Shown here in pieces: positions 34,908-42,726 of a stretch of DNA of 55,688 nucleotides. The notes under the pieces are model-generated. The model was not told the origin of the DNA and made no database searches. It saw only the letters and a list, made by a program, of their open reading frames with translations. The translations under genes and the position numbers were made by a program. The DNA is from Nitrosopumilaceae archaeon (GTDB lineage Archaea; Thermoproteota; Nitrososphaeria; Nitrososphaerales; Nitrosopumilaceae): the NCBI GenBank assembly GCA_035631875.1, contig DASQHX010000007.1, positions 1 through 55,688 on the forward strand, written 5' to 3'. Each line of letters begins with the position of its first letter. Position 1 is the first letter of the stretch.

Positions 34908-35288
34908 ATGAAGAAGTCTGTCGAGAACCTTGCAACAAGTAAGATAACAGGTGGAAGAAGATATCCAAACAGAACAAGAAGAAAATATGAACTTGACAGA
35001 TATCCTGTTGAAACTTTGTCAGGAGAACAAGTAACTGTTACTCGCAAAGTCCGTGGTCATGGCAGAAAATTTGCACTAAAGACTACAGATTTTGTTAATC
35101 TTGCAGCACCTGGAGCCAAAGTAAAGAAGACAAAGATTTTAAAAGTTCTAAAAAATCCATCAAACAACGATTATGAAAGACGTGGAGTAATATCAAAGGG
35201 CGCTATACTGGAAACGGAAGCTGGTCAGTGTAGAGTAATATCAAGACCAGGTCAAGATGGCGCGGTTAATGCAATTTTGATAAAGTGA
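34908..35288 (+). CDS. rps8e: Ribosomal protein S8e
   Basis: 126 residues from the ATG at 34908. The basic N-terminal KITGGRRYPNRTRRKYELDR region and the GISKGAILET-like block (RRGVISKGAILETEAG) are S8e features. It is a small-subunit protein specific to archaea and eukaryotes. srp19 follows after four bases, so translation and protein targeting are linked in one transcript. Confidence 0.92.
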   Translation: MKKSVENLATSKITGGRRYPNRTRRKYELDRYPVETLSGEQVTVTRKVRGHGRKFALKTTDFVNLAAPGAKVKKTKILKVLKNPSNNDYERRGVISKGAILETEAGQCRVISRPGQDGAVNAILIK

Positions 35289-35292
35289 TTAC

Positions 35293-35592
35293 ATGAAAGA
35301 TTACGAACACATCGTAATCTGGCTTGATTATTTTAACAAGACGTTACCAAAAAAAATGGGCAGAAAAGTTTCCCGTGAAAAAAGTATTTTTGATCCCTCA
35401 CTAAAAGAATTAATTGATGCCGCCAAGGCAGCCGGTCTTCAACCTAGTGAAACAAATGATCAGGTCAGATTTCCAAGAAGGCCTTTTGTCAGGTCAGGGT
35501 ATATCATACTTCCAAAAGGCCAGCCAAAATCCAAAATCATATCAATGATTTCTGAGAAACTTGTTTCAAAACGTGCAAAACAATCAAAATAA
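35293..35592 (+). CDS. srp19: Signal recognition particle 19 kDa protein
   Basis: 99 residues. The WLDYFNKTLPKKMGRKVSRE segment at 10-29 and the PFVRSGYIILPKG block are SRP19 signatures. It binds the tips of SRP RNA helices 6 and 8 and prepares the site for SRP54, which is encoded at 28.5 kb. The Lys-rich C-terminal tail is normal. It forms an operon with S8e. Confidence 0.9.
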   Translation: MKDYEHIVIWLDYFNKTLPKKMGRKVSREKSIFDPSLKELIDAAKAAGLQPSETNDQVRFPRRPFVRSGYIILPKGQPKSKIISMISEKLVSKRAKQSK

Positions 35593-35665
35593 AGATCTCC
35601 CTAGCTTAGAGCTAAAGTAATGTTGACAGAACTCTATTGATAACAGTAATTGATTGTGAAATCAA

Positions 35666-35935
35666 TTGCAGGAGGTAGGCGAAGTTTTGCATTTGGCCAA
35701 TAGCGGTAGAGTCATAATTAGACTGTCTAAACCACTGCGTGACGGCCAATTGCTAGTAGACAATACTGGCACAAAAATTGCAAAAGTATCAGAAATGATA
35801 GGTCCTGTTGATGCACCATATGCATCTGCAACACCACTGACAAACAACATTCAAAAACATATTGGAAAAAAAGTTTTCATGGGTGAAGAAACTCCTGCAA
35901 TAAGACCAAAGCGATTTAGAGGAAGAAAAAGATGA
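35666..35935 (+). CDS. gar1: H/ACA RNP protein Gar1
   Basis: 89 residues from a TTG; an in-frame stop four codons upstream (ttg tga aat caa) excludes longer versions. The Gar1 beta-barrel core (GEVLHLANSGRVIIRL, then IAKVSEMIGPVDAPYASA) is followed by an Arg/Lys-rich tail. It belongs to the H/ACA pseudouridylation particle with Cbf5, Nop10 and L7Ae. TFB starts inside its stop codon (ATGA overlap), so the two are co-translated, a common archaeal pairing. Confidence 0.9.
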   Translation: MQEVGEVLHLANSGRVIIRLSKPLRDGQLLVDNTGTKIAKVSEMIGPVDAPYASATPLTNNIQKHIGKKVFMGEETPAIRPKRFRGRKR

Positions 35936-36891
35936 ACATAACAGAACTACAAACACATTGTCCAGAATGTCAGTCGTCATTAATCGATGACATTCATAAT
36001 GGAGAAAAAATTTGTTCTGGCTGCGGCTTGGTTGCAATGGAACAAATGTCAGATTATGGCCCTGAATCACGGGCAACAAACCTCGAAGACAAGATGAAGC
36101 TTGCAAGAGCAACGGGGCAAACAACTTATTCACAACATGACTTGGGAATCAGAACAGAAATAGCATTAGGCACAAAAGACTTTAGCGGAAAGACAATCAA
36201 TAGTGAAGTAGCAAATCAGATGTACAATCTGAGAAAATGGCAGACTAGGATAAGAGTATCTTCTCCAAGGGAGAGGAGACTTGCAAACATTTTATCAAAG
36301 ATCGGTGAAACATGTCAATCACTATCGTTGTCAAGAAATGTCATAGAAAGTGCATCGATGATCTACAGAAATTTTGAAGGTCAGTTTGAAGCAAAGGGCA
36401 AATCAGTATCATGCATGTCTGCAGCTACAATATACATGGCTTGCAAACAATGCGATGTAGTAAGATCCCTTGATGAAATATGCAAGGCAACTGGAAGCTC
36501 AAAAGATGAAAAAATGAATGTGAAATTGACTGCAAAATACTACAGAATGTTGGTGATGGAACTTGGTTCTAATACAGCACCTGTTGTGACCCTAGACAAG
36601 TACATATCAAAAATAGCAAACCTAGCAAAGCTTGAGGTAAGAGTTGAGAGATTAGCTGCTGAGATTGCCGAAAAAACCCAAGACCATAGTCTTGCGGACG
36701 GAAAGGCTCCAAACGGATTAGCTGCTGCGTATCTTTACATAGCATCTACATTGCTTGGACAAAGCATTTTGCAGCGAGATGTCTCAAGTATTGCCGGAAT
36801 AACCGAGGTAACCATACGAAATAGATGCAAAGAAATTCTGACAGTATACAAGATGAAAATCACATTACGACCTTCGTTAGCCAAAAACTAA
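35932..36891 (+). CDS. tfb: Transcription initiation factor B (TFB)
   Basis: 319 residues. An N-terminal zinc ribbon (CPEC...CSGC, about 10-32), a B-finger region and two cyclin-like repeats of about 90 residues each match archaeal TFB. The last repeat has the DNA-reading helix GITEVTIRNRCKEI. It recruits RNA polymerase to TBP-bound TATA promoters. Thaumarchaeota usually carry several TFB copies, and which one this is cannot be told. Confidence 0.94.
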   Translation: MNITELQTHCPECQSSLIDDIHNGEKICSGCGLVAMEQMSDYGPESRATNLEDKMKLARATGQTTYSQHDLGIRTEIALGTKDFSGKTINSEVANQMYNLRKWQTRIRVSSPRERRLANILSKIGETCQSLSLSRNVIESASMIYRNFEGQFEAKGKSVSCMSAATIYMACKQCDVVRSLDEICKATGSSKDEKMNVKLTAKYYRMLVMELGSNTAPVVTLDKYISKIANLAKLEVRVERLAAEIAEKTQDHSLADGKAPNGLAAAYLYIASTLLGQSILQRDVSSIAGITEVTIRNRCKEILTVYKMKITLRPSLAKN

Positions 36892-36956
36892 CCCTTCTCT
36901 TTTTATTTTATTATACGATGATTAATGGTTAGGTTTGATTATCAAAATATCTGAGT

Positions 36957-37076
36957 TTATTTGATTAACTTTGTAGTGTGCCTATACAAGTCATACAGTG
37001 TTTTGCCATCAATTTTGGTTTCAGTTTTTTCTTTAGTTTCTAATATTTCATCTTTTTTCTTGTTATCTTTAGTCAT
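36957..37076 (-). CDS. 39-residue charged micro-protein
   Basis: A complete frame from the ATG at 37076 to TAA at 36957-36959. The product is Lys/Glu-rich for 22 residues and ends in a helical TLYDLYRHTTKLIK segment. There are no Cys or membrane residues. A TATA-like TTTATATGG sits on the minus strand about 27-35 bases before the ATG. It is too short for most callers. Coding is plausible but unproven. Confidence 0.4.
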   Translation of the reverse strand: MTKDNKKKDEILETKEKTETKIDGKTLYDLYRHTTKLIK

Positions 37077-37192
37077 ATGAAATCATCTTACAAATAAAAC
37101 CATATAAAAATTCACTTTGATTACAATTTTACGATTTCAAAAATTGACAATCATGTTTTACCTTAATATATCAAATATGAATAAAAAAAATA

Positions 37193-37468
37193 TTGGATCT
37201 AAAGAAAAAATCAATTAACAAGTTTGCCATTCTAGTTATACTGATGATTTTGATACCGGAAATAATAGGCCACGCATATTTCGACACACAAAAACACCCC
37301 ACAAATTCTTCTGTAATAGCGGCATTATTTCTGACAAGTAAGTTGCACAGCACACATCCAACTAAAAACATATCATGTCAACTAGTAATACAAAATGACA
37401 CGTCAGGAAGTCATGTAACTAGGGCTAGTGGTTTGACAGGTCAATTTGGCAATTATACATGCAAGTAA
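37193..37468 (+). CDS. Small exported protein, unknown function
   Basis: 91 residues from a TTG start. A Lys-rich start followed by a hydrophobic stretch (FAILVILMILIPEIIGHAYF, about 11-30) is a signal peptide or single membrane anchor. The rest is Ser/Thr/Asn-rich with two Cys (ISC and YTC) that could form an extracellular disulphide. No homologous family is recognised. The start codon is uncertain because an ATG in another frame at 37176 leads nowhere. Confidence 0.5.
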   Translation: MDLKKKSINKFAILVILMILIPEIIGHAYFDTQKHPTNSSVIAALFLTSKLHSTHPTKNISCQLVIQNDTSGSHVTRASGLTGQFGNYTCK

Positions 37469-37476
37469 ATTTTTTC

Positions 37477-37731
37477 TTATCTTAAATCAAATCTTGTTTG
37501 GCGCTCTAAGATATGCATGCATATCTTACAACGCTTATTCTTGAAAAGATCACTTTCATTTACGAATCTAATATTAGGTCTGTCCATCATACTTATTGTG
37601 TGACAGCCACAGACAGTTTTCCAAATTCCTTGTACGAGGTAATGATTTTTGTGTATGCCAGATGCTCGTCCCCTTGTATAGTAAAACCATCCATAGTTAA
37701 GTACGGAATCCTTTGGCATTTCTAGTGTCAT
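37477..37731 (-). CDS. Small protein with CxCH and CxxC metal-like motifs
   Basis: 84 residues from the internal ATG at 37731; a start at 37767 would add 12 hydrophobic residues. CGCH near residue 41 and CKIC near residue 69 could bind one zinc ion. The rest is aromatic and basic (YGWFYYTRGR). No family recognised. It is convergent with the exported-protein gene, with an 8-base gap. Confidence 0.5.
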   Translation of the reverse strand: MTLEMPKDSVLNYGWFYYTRGRASGIHKNHYLVQGIWKTVCGCHTISMMDRPNIRFVNESDLFKNKRCKICMHILERQTRFDLR

Positions 37732-37791
37732 ACTAAAACAAATGTTAAAACCAGAATTGAAATACATTACGCATGATTTCTACTACAAAAT

Positions 37792-37980
37792 TTATAGCTT
37801 GTTCTTCGTACCTTGTTTTTTCTTGATGTATGAATCAAGAAAGCCAGCCATTAATGCCATAAAGAGTATGATGCATGATTCTACTATTCCTGTAATATCT
37901 TTGCCTATTATTGACACCGTAATGCCAATTACTCCTATTGCCGCAAATGCAAACTGAAATAATTGTAATCGTTTGGTCAA
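37792..37980 (-). CDS. Small two-helix membrane protein
   Basis: 62 residues with two hydrophobic helices (about 8-27 and 31-50) and a Lys-rich C-terminal tail, giving both ends a likely cytoplasmic location. No motif is recognised. It lies in a patch of very small genes between 36.9 and 38.8 kb. Confidence 0.5.
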   Translation of the reverse strand: MTKRLQLFQFAFAAIGVIGITVSIIGKDITGIVESCIILFMALMAGFLDSYIKKKQGTKNKL

Positions 37981-38043
37981 CGGTCTACAAAATCAGCCGC
38001 TCTTAAAAAATCAATTGACCAGTTCAGAAATCATACTAAGATT

Positions 38044-38271
38044 CTAACATTTTAGAGCTTTTTGGTAACATGCAAAGGCTTCATCGTATTTTTTTAATTT
38101 TGAGAGAATATGAGCCTTGTAACCCCATGCAACCCTAGAATTTGGATTCATCTTGATAATTTTATCATAGCATTTTATGGCCTCATCAAATCTTTCTGAA
38201 CAGCACAACTCATTTCCTTCGTAATACAGTGGATTGATTTGCTCAATTTGCATGTATTTGGTAATTTTCAT
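38044..38271 (-). CDS. Small TPR-repeat protein
   Basis: 75 residues, almost entirely two TPR units. One is YYEGNELCCSERFDEAIKCYDKIIK, and the other is AWGYKAHILSKLKKYDEAFACYQKALK. TPR pairs bind peptides or other proteins. With only two units it would act as a small adaptor or dimerise. ATG codons at 38271 and 38253 are both possible starts. The CC pair is not in a metal motif. Confidence 0.7.
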   Translation of the reverse strand: MKITKYMQIEQINPLYYEGNELCCSERFDEAIKCYDKIIKMNPNSRVAWGYKAHILSKLKKYDEAFACYQKALKC

Positions 38272-38348
38272 GTATTGTGTTATAGAATGAATTAATCAAA
38301 TAAAGTTGCAATTTTTGTCATTAAATTTTTTAGATTTATGGATGATTT

Positions 38349-38744
38349 TTACGGCATTCCACTTGGGCTGTGAAGCATGTCTTGTTTTAACCTAAGAGCC
38401 TTGTATATAATAGGAGCGTGATCAGCTTCAACATCAGTAGTGATATAGAGAATGTGTTCTGAATCCAAAGGCATTGTAATTCGTTTTAACTTTTCATATT
38501 CTACTAGAGCATACTTTCCTTTTCCTATCTTGCCGGATACTTCGTTTCTAGATTTCCATGCATTGATTGCAAGCTGAAGTGATTTTTGGCTCTCTTCAGG
38601 TGTAAGAAGATTTTCTACGCCGTTACGATGTCCACTATACATGACTTTTCCATTCATATCAAAAATTGTAGCAAAGCGAATCTTAGAATCTAGACCCATA
38701 ATCTTTTCATAGAGCGATTTGTAATCCGTGGTAATAACACTCAT
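38349..38744 (-). CDS. DUF6659-like protein
   Basis: 131 residues. The N-terminal 45 residues (YEKIMGLDSKIRFATIFDMNGKVMYSGHR) recall a roadblock/PAS-like sensor strand pair, and the family resembles the Thaumarchaeota-specific DUF6659, from memory of its typical opening. The region ends in a helical stretch rich in His/Lys (DHAPIIYKALRLKQDML). It is cytoplasmic, with no signal or Cys motif. The function is unknown; a small-molecule or GTPase-regulating role would be guesswork. Confidence 0.65.
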   Translation of the reverse strand: MSVITTDYKSLYEKIMGLDSKIRFATIFDMNGKVMYSGHRNGVENLLTPEESQKSLQLAINAWKSRNEVSGKIGKGKYALVEYEKLKRITMPLDSEHILYITTDVEADHAPIIYKALRLKQDMLHSPSGMP

Positions 38745-38865
38745 CTGTAAATGATAAAGTTTTCTAGGAAGGCTTGGTGATACAATTTGAAAAGGGTTAA
38801 CTCAAAATAACTCAGACAGAATTTCATATTGCTATTCAATTAGATGCAGCTAATTTTTCGTTGAC

Positions 38866-38874
38866 TTATATATA
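38866..38874 (+). promoter_or_regulatory. TATA box of sufC
   Basis: TTATATATA is centred 26 bases before the ATG at 38896, giving a leaderless transcript. Confidence 0.5.
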
Positions 38875-38895
38875 GAAAAATCGTTTAGAGATTCA

Positions 38896-39681
38896 ATGGC
38901 AATATTGGAGATAAATGACTTGCATGTTAAACGAGAAGGAAAAGAGATTCTCAAGGGAGTAAACCTGAAGACTGGTCCTGGCGAGGTTCATGCAATAATG
39001 GGCCCAAACGGTTCTGGTAAGAGTACACTAGCATACACATTACTTGCACATCCAAAATACGAGGTTACAAGTGGTGACATATTACTTGATGGTACAAGCA
39101 TTCTAGATTTATCCGCTGATGAAAGAGCAAAGAAAGGACTCTTCTTAGCATTCCAGTATCCAACTGAAGTTTCTGGTGTTGGGTATTCACATTTTCTTAG
39201 AACTTCATACAATGCATTGAGTAAAGCACTTGACAATCAAAACCGTGAAGTCTTTTTGACAGTTAGAGAATTTCAAAATTATCTAAAAAAGAATCTTGAT
39301 CAAGTAGGTCTAAAGCATGACTTTTTGTCAAGATACTTAAATGAAGGATTCTCTGGCGGAGAAAAAAAGAGATCAGAGGTGTTACAGATGGCAGTGCTAC
39401 AACCAACAATCTCAATTTTAGATGAACCTGACTCTGGACTTGATATTGATTCAGTTCAAGCAGTTGCAAAGGCAATTAACCAAGTTTCAAAAAAAGATGC
39501 TACTGTTATTGTTATTACTCACTATGCAAGAATTCTAAAATTCCTTGACAAGCTTGATTACGTACATGTCATGGGACAAGGAAGGATAGTTAAAGACGGA
39601 CCAAAAGAGCTTGCAGATGAATTAGAACAAAAGGGATATGCTTGGTTAGGAATTGAAGACCAGCCAAATCCTACCCAATAA
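38896..39681 (+). CDS. sufC: Fe-S cluster assembly ATPase SufC
   Basis: 261 residues. The Walker A GPNGSGKST is at 36-44, the ABC signature FSGGEKKRSE and the Walker B ILDEPDSGLD follow. The insert YPTEVSGVGYSHFLRTSYNA is typical of SufC rather than transport ABC proteins. It powers the SufBCD scaffold that builds Fe-S clusters. SufB and SufD are not downstream, where the sequence instead holds a broken peroxiredoxin gene. The pair must be encoded elsewhere, or the operon has been disrupted here. Confidence 0.93.
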   Translation: MAILEINDLHVKREGKEILKGVNLKTGPGEVHAIMGPNGSGKSTLAYTLLAHPKYEVTSGDILLDGTSILDLSADERAKKGLFLAFQYPTEVSGVGYSHFLRTSYNALSKALDNQNREVFLTVREFQNYLKKNLDQVGLKHDFLSRYLNEGFSGGEKKRSEVLQMAVLQPTISILDEPDSGLDIDSVQAVAKAINQVSKKDATVIVITHYARILKFLDKLDYVHVMGQGRIVKDGPKELADELEQKGYAWLGIEDQPNPTQ

Positions 39682-39709
39682 GAATCCAAATCAACTTTTG
39701 TGAAATGCA

Positions 39710-39840
39710 ATGAAAAAGGGTGACCCAGCTCCTGATTTTGAACTTCAATCAAATACTGGTGAAAAGGTGTTGGTCTGGATGGAAAAATAGAGAAAATAAT
39801 TGAAGGTATGGAACAGGTCCCATCTGGAGTTTATTTCTAA
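39710..39840 (+). pseudogene. Collapsed peroxiredoxin (AhpC/TSA) pseudogene with internal deletion
   Basis: The ATG at 39710 opens a peroxiredoxin-like N-terminus (KKGDPAPDFELQSNTGEKV), which then hits a stop at 39788-39790. In another frame the tail GLDGKIEKIIEGMEQVPSG, ending at TAA 39838-39840, matches the C-terminal strand-helix of the same family. The central thioredoxin fold with the active-site Cys (about 110 residues) is missing. The junction is around 39768-39780. This is one gene cut down by an internal deletion and frameshift, just after sufC. Confidence 0.7.
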
Positions 39841-39935
39841 CCTACAAGTATAGAGCTATTTGTGATCTTTACTAATTATTACTCAAGTATTTACTATTAA
39901 CACAGTTTATCTCCTACCAGATATCTTTCACATTC

Positions 39936-40067
39936 ATGAAAGCCAAGTTTAAAACAACCTGTTCTGAATGTGAAGCTCCAATCAAAGCAGGGAGTGAAAT
40001 TTCAAAAGTCCTGTCTGGAAAATGGGTACACAAGCACTGTGCTCCAGAATCAGAAGAGCTTCCATAG
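39936..40067 (+). CDS. 43-residue zinc micro-protein
   Basis: A complete frame from ATG 39936 to TAG 40065-40067. CSEC is at residues 9-12 and HKHC at 33-36, a CxxC...HxxC zinc-ribbon-like pair, with basic residues around. It resembles the PARP-type or LIM-like mini-knuckle often seen in small archaeal proteins. No neighbour in the same direction gives context. It is easily missed because of its size. Confidence 0.6.
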   Translation: MKAKFKTTCSECEAPIKAGSEISKVLSGKWVHKHCAPESEELP

Positions 40068-40139
40068 TTTCAATTATACAACATCAAGGCATAATTACTA
40101 ATTCAGACAAGACATCTATCAAAGGTTTTAGCATTTCAG

Positions 40140-40148
40140 TTATATAAT
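40140..40148 (+). promoter_or_regulatory. TATA box of tRNA-Leu
   Basis: TTATATAAT is centred 25 bases before the first tRNA base. Confidence 0.5.
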
Positions 40149-40168
40149 CAGAGTTTGAATTTCTCGTT

Positions 40169-40269
40169 GCAGAGGTACCGAAGCCCGGCCAACCGAGAAG
40201 GACTCAAGATCATGGCAATAGGAAATCCTTTCCCTTAGGGGTTCGGGGGTTCAAATCCCCCCCTCTGCA
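40169..40269 (+). tRNA. tRNA-Leu (anticodon CAA) with a short intron
   Basis: The acceptor stem pairs GCAGAGG (40169-40175) with CCTCTGC (40262-40268), and A is the discriminator; CCA is not encoded. The anticodon stem AAGGA (40198-40202) pairs with TCCTT (40226-40230), and CAA is at 40205-40207. A long variable arm (TCCC TTA GGGG) shows a class II tRNA, as expected for leucine. About 16 extra bases, near 40209-40224, sit after base 37 and must be spliced. Direct folding without the intron removes the anticodon stem pairing. Confidence 0.88.
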
Positions 40270-40287
40270 TTTTTTAGCTTTTTTTGT
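40270..40287 (+). terminator. Poly-T terminator after tRNA-Leu
   Basis: Two runs of T (six and seven) follow the tRNA end directly, the usual archaeal termination signal. Confidence 0.4.
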
Positions 40288-40424
40288 CTTCTTTGTCTCT
40301 GTTTGCGGTTTGGTTCATCAAACCCTCGATGATTTTCTCCCACAATATGATTTAAGAATCAGCATTAGAAAAAATTTTTCATCTATCTTTATGATATGCA
40401 TTATATTATAGAATTGAAAAATTT

Positions 40425-40547
40425 CTACACTTTTACCATTTGGATCTCACGTACACTATGTTTGGAGAGATCCTCATGAAGCATTGCGTATGATTCATCA
40501 GTAAAAGTCAGATTACACCTATAACATTTCCACGCTTTGCTGCTCAT
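40425..40547 (-). CDS. 40-residue C2H2-like zinc-finger micro-protein
   Basis: A complete frame from ATG 40547 to TAG 40425-40427. CYRC is at residues 8-11, followed by an FTDE turn, and His at 24 and 30, resembling a compact C2H2 zinc finger. The tail is basic. Such single-finger proteins are found in archaea and bind nucleic acids or act as adaptors. There is no same-strand neighbour. Confidence 0.55.
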   Translation of the reverse strand: MSSKAWKCYRCNLTFTDESYAMLHEDLSKHSVREIQMVKV

Positions 40548-40747
40548 AGTTCCATTACGTGAAAATAATTAATAAGCATATTGTACGATTTATCTAGTTT
40601 TTTAGATAATAAGGACCTAAATCAAATAACTTTGGAATTTTTTCCCTTTTTATATGATTATTTGAGATTTTTGACGAGAGAATGAAATCACATAAAACAT
40701 GTACCAGAATCCAGACAATTCAAAGAAATGGTAGAAGAAAGCCGAAA

Positions 40748-40757
40748 TTTATAAAAG
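40748..40757 (+). promoter_or_regulatory. TATA box of the HD-domain gene
   Basis: TTTATAAAAG is centred about 27 bases before the TTG at 40780 and supports that unusual start. Confidence 0.45.
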
Positions 40758-40779
40758 CCAAACCATTCCATAGTCCAAC

Positions 40780-41403
40780 TTGCAGTCACTTGAAAGGTTA
40801 AAAATCAAAATCCAAAAAATAATGGAAAAAAATGATTCAGCACATGACTTTGAACACATAATGAGAGTTTACAAAAATGCAGAAAAAATTGGAAAAAATG
40901 AGAAGGCAAACATGAAATTGGTTCTTGCAGCTGTTCTATTACATGATATCATATCATTTCCAAAATCAGACAAAAAATCAAAAACGTCTTCGATAAAAAG
41001 TTCTATTGTAGCACAGAAAATTCTACAAAATTATGGATATGATAACGACGAGATAAAAATAGTATCTGATGCAATACGTGACCACAGTTTTTCACGTGAC
41101 ATGGTTCCAAGTAGCATTGAGGGAAAGATACTTCAGGATGCAGATAGATTAGATGCAATAGGAGCAATAGGCATAGCTAGAACGTTTTCTGTAGGAGGTT
41201 CTGGAAAAAGACCGTTTTACAACAAATTAGATCCCTTTTGCCAAAGAAGAAATCCTAATGATAACAATTGGACATTGGATCATTTTTACAAAAAACTTTT
41301 ACGTTTAGAAAAAAAGATGAATACAAACGCAGCAAAAAAAGAAGCAAGTCGTAGAACAAAAATAATGAAAAAATTTCTTGATGATTTTAAAAAAGAGATC
41401 TAG
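40780..41403 (+). CDS. HD-domain phosphohydrolase
   Basis: 207 residues from a TTG start supported by a TATA box 27 bases upstream. The HD-superfamily metal ligands are visible: H26 in FEHIMRV, H55-D56 in LLHDII, a later His in IRDHSF, and the Asp in DADRLDAIGAIG near residue 127. The family includes dNTPases and nucleotide phosphodiesterases. Closest resemblance by eye is to the YfbR/uncharacterised HD family. The substrate is unknown. Its end touches the convergent gene at 41400. Confidence 0.87.
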   Translation: MQSLERLKIKIQKIMEKNDSAHDFEHIMRVYKNAEKIGKNEKANMKLVLAAVLLHDIISFPKSDKKSKTSSIKSSIVAQKILQNYGYDNDEIKIVSDAIRDHSFSRDMVPSSIEGKILQDADRLDAIGAIGIARTFSVGGSGKRPFYNKLDPFCQRRNPNDNNWTLDHFYKKLLRLEKKMNTNAAKKEASRRTKIMKKFLDDFKKEI

Positions 41404-41711
41404 CCATAGTCGACATAGCGTTTGAATCTTTTTTCTATTTCTGGGTTTCTGCCAGCAAGAATATTTTCTATTTCTTCAGTTAATCTTCGTTTTACATGTG
41501 AGGTCATTGTTAAAAATTCTCCTGACTTTGGATAAGAATCAACCAAAACATCTAGCATTTTTAAATATTCAACAACCTTGTTTCTAAATTCTTCTTGAGT
41601 TGGTCGCCTTATTTTGTTCAAGCGAAACCAGATTGATGCCCAGCTTGCCCCTACTACATGCGGCAGCAAATCAAAGGCACGGTCTATCTCAAAACCGTCA
41701 TCGTCTCTCAT
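41400..41711 (-). CDS. Small helical protein at the end of the heme operon
   Basis: 103 residues. The sequence is helical, rich in Arg, Glu and Lys, with FDLLPHVVGASWASIWFRLNKIRRP near the N-terminus as the most notable segment. No Cys cluster or membrane helix. It starts three bases after hemB on the same strand, so it is part of the hemA-hemB transcript. A role in heme synthesis is suggested only by position; family unknown. Confidence 0.65.
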   Translation of the reverse strand: MRDDDGFEIDRAFDLLPHVVGASWASIWFRLNKIRRPTQEEFRNKVVEYLKMLDVLVDSYPKSGEFLTMTSHVKRRLTEEIENILAGRNPEIEKRFKRYVDYG

Positions 41712-41714
41712 ATA

Positions 41715-42692
41715 CTATCCATTTATTGTCTTTGCAGCAATCTTGGAAAGATATGTAACTATCATGTCTGCACCAGCCCGCTTGATTGCAGTCAGAATTT
41801 CCATCGTGACCTCGCTTTCATTTATCCATCCTTGCATGGCTGCTGCCTTTATCAGTGAATATTCACCAGAAACGCTATAGGCAGAAATAGGAACGTTGAA
41901 TTTTTGTCTAGTCATTGCAATTAAATCAAGATATGCCAATGCTGGCTTTATCATTACAATATCAACCCCTTCTGCTATATCGGTTTCAACTTCTCTCATG
42001 GCTTCTTTTGGATTCGTATAAGGCAACTGGTAAGTCTTCCTGTCTCCAAACTGTGGCGCCGAGTGTGCCATGTCTTTGAATGGTGAATAAAGTGAAGAAC
42101 GGTGTTTTGCAGAATGTGACATTATTGCAACATCAGTAAATCCTGCATCATCCAATCCCTGTCGTATGGCTTTAACCTGCCCATCCATCATTGCAGAAGG
42201 TGATACTACATCGACACCAGCTTGCGCTTGACTAACAGCTACTTTTGCTAAAACATCCAAGCTAGAATCATTATCTATTTTGTCTCCTTTTACTAATCCA
42301 CAATGTCCTGAGCTGGTATATTGACAAAGACAGACATCAGACATTATTGCTATTTTGTTTCCAAGGTTTTTTCTAATATCAGAGACTGCCTTTTGTACAA
42401 TTCCATTTTGTGAAAATGCTGATGTGCCTTTATCATCTTTTGTTGTTGGAATTCCAAATACCATAATTGCTGGGATCTTTAAATCAACAATAGAATTTAC
42501 TTCATCTACAACATCCTTGAGCGGAAGCCTGTCAAATCCCGGCATTGATTCTCCTTGAATTTTTGATTTCAAATCTTCCTGAATAAATATTGGACAGATA
42601 AGATCTTTTGGAGAAAGTCTTACCTCTTCTAAGAGCTCACGAATCTTGCCACTTTGTCGCAGACGTCGTAGTCTTAGATTAGGAAAAGACAT
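41715..42692 (-). CDS. hemB: Delta-aminolevulinic acid dehydratase (porphobilinogen synthase)
   Basis: 325 residues from the ATG at 42692; a start at 42713 would add seven residues. The zinc-binding block DVCLCQYTSSGHCG has the three Cys of zinc-dependent enzymes. The two active-site lysines lie in SHSAKHRSSLYSPFKD and MIKPALAYLD. It condenses two aminolevulinate molecules to porphobilinogen. The gene is downstream of hemA on one transcript. Confidence 0.95.
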   Translation of the reverse strand: MSFPNLRLRRLRQSGKIRELLEEVRLSPKDLICPIFIQEDLKSKIQGESMPGFDRLPLKDVVDEVNSIVDLKIPAIMVFGIPTTKDDKGTSAFSQNGIVQKAVSDIRKNLGNKIAIMSDVCLCQYTSSGHCGLVKGDKIDNDSSLDVLAKVAVSQAQAGVDVVSPSAMMDGQVKAIRQGLDDAGFTDVAIMSHSAKHRSSLYSPFKDMAHSAPQFGDRKTYQLPYTNPKEAMREVETDIAEGVDIVMIKPALAYLDLIAMTRQKFNVPISAYSVSGEYSLIKAAAMQGWINESEVTMEILTAIKRAGADMIVTYLSKIAAKTING

Positions 42693-42726
42693 TATAAAAA
42701 ACAGTATCTGCAAGCAATATAATCTG

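Noticed and set aside
40683-40799. 39-codon frame before the HD-domain gene
   Set aside because: It runs through the TATA box and start of the HD gene and is Lys/Arg-rich without any motif.
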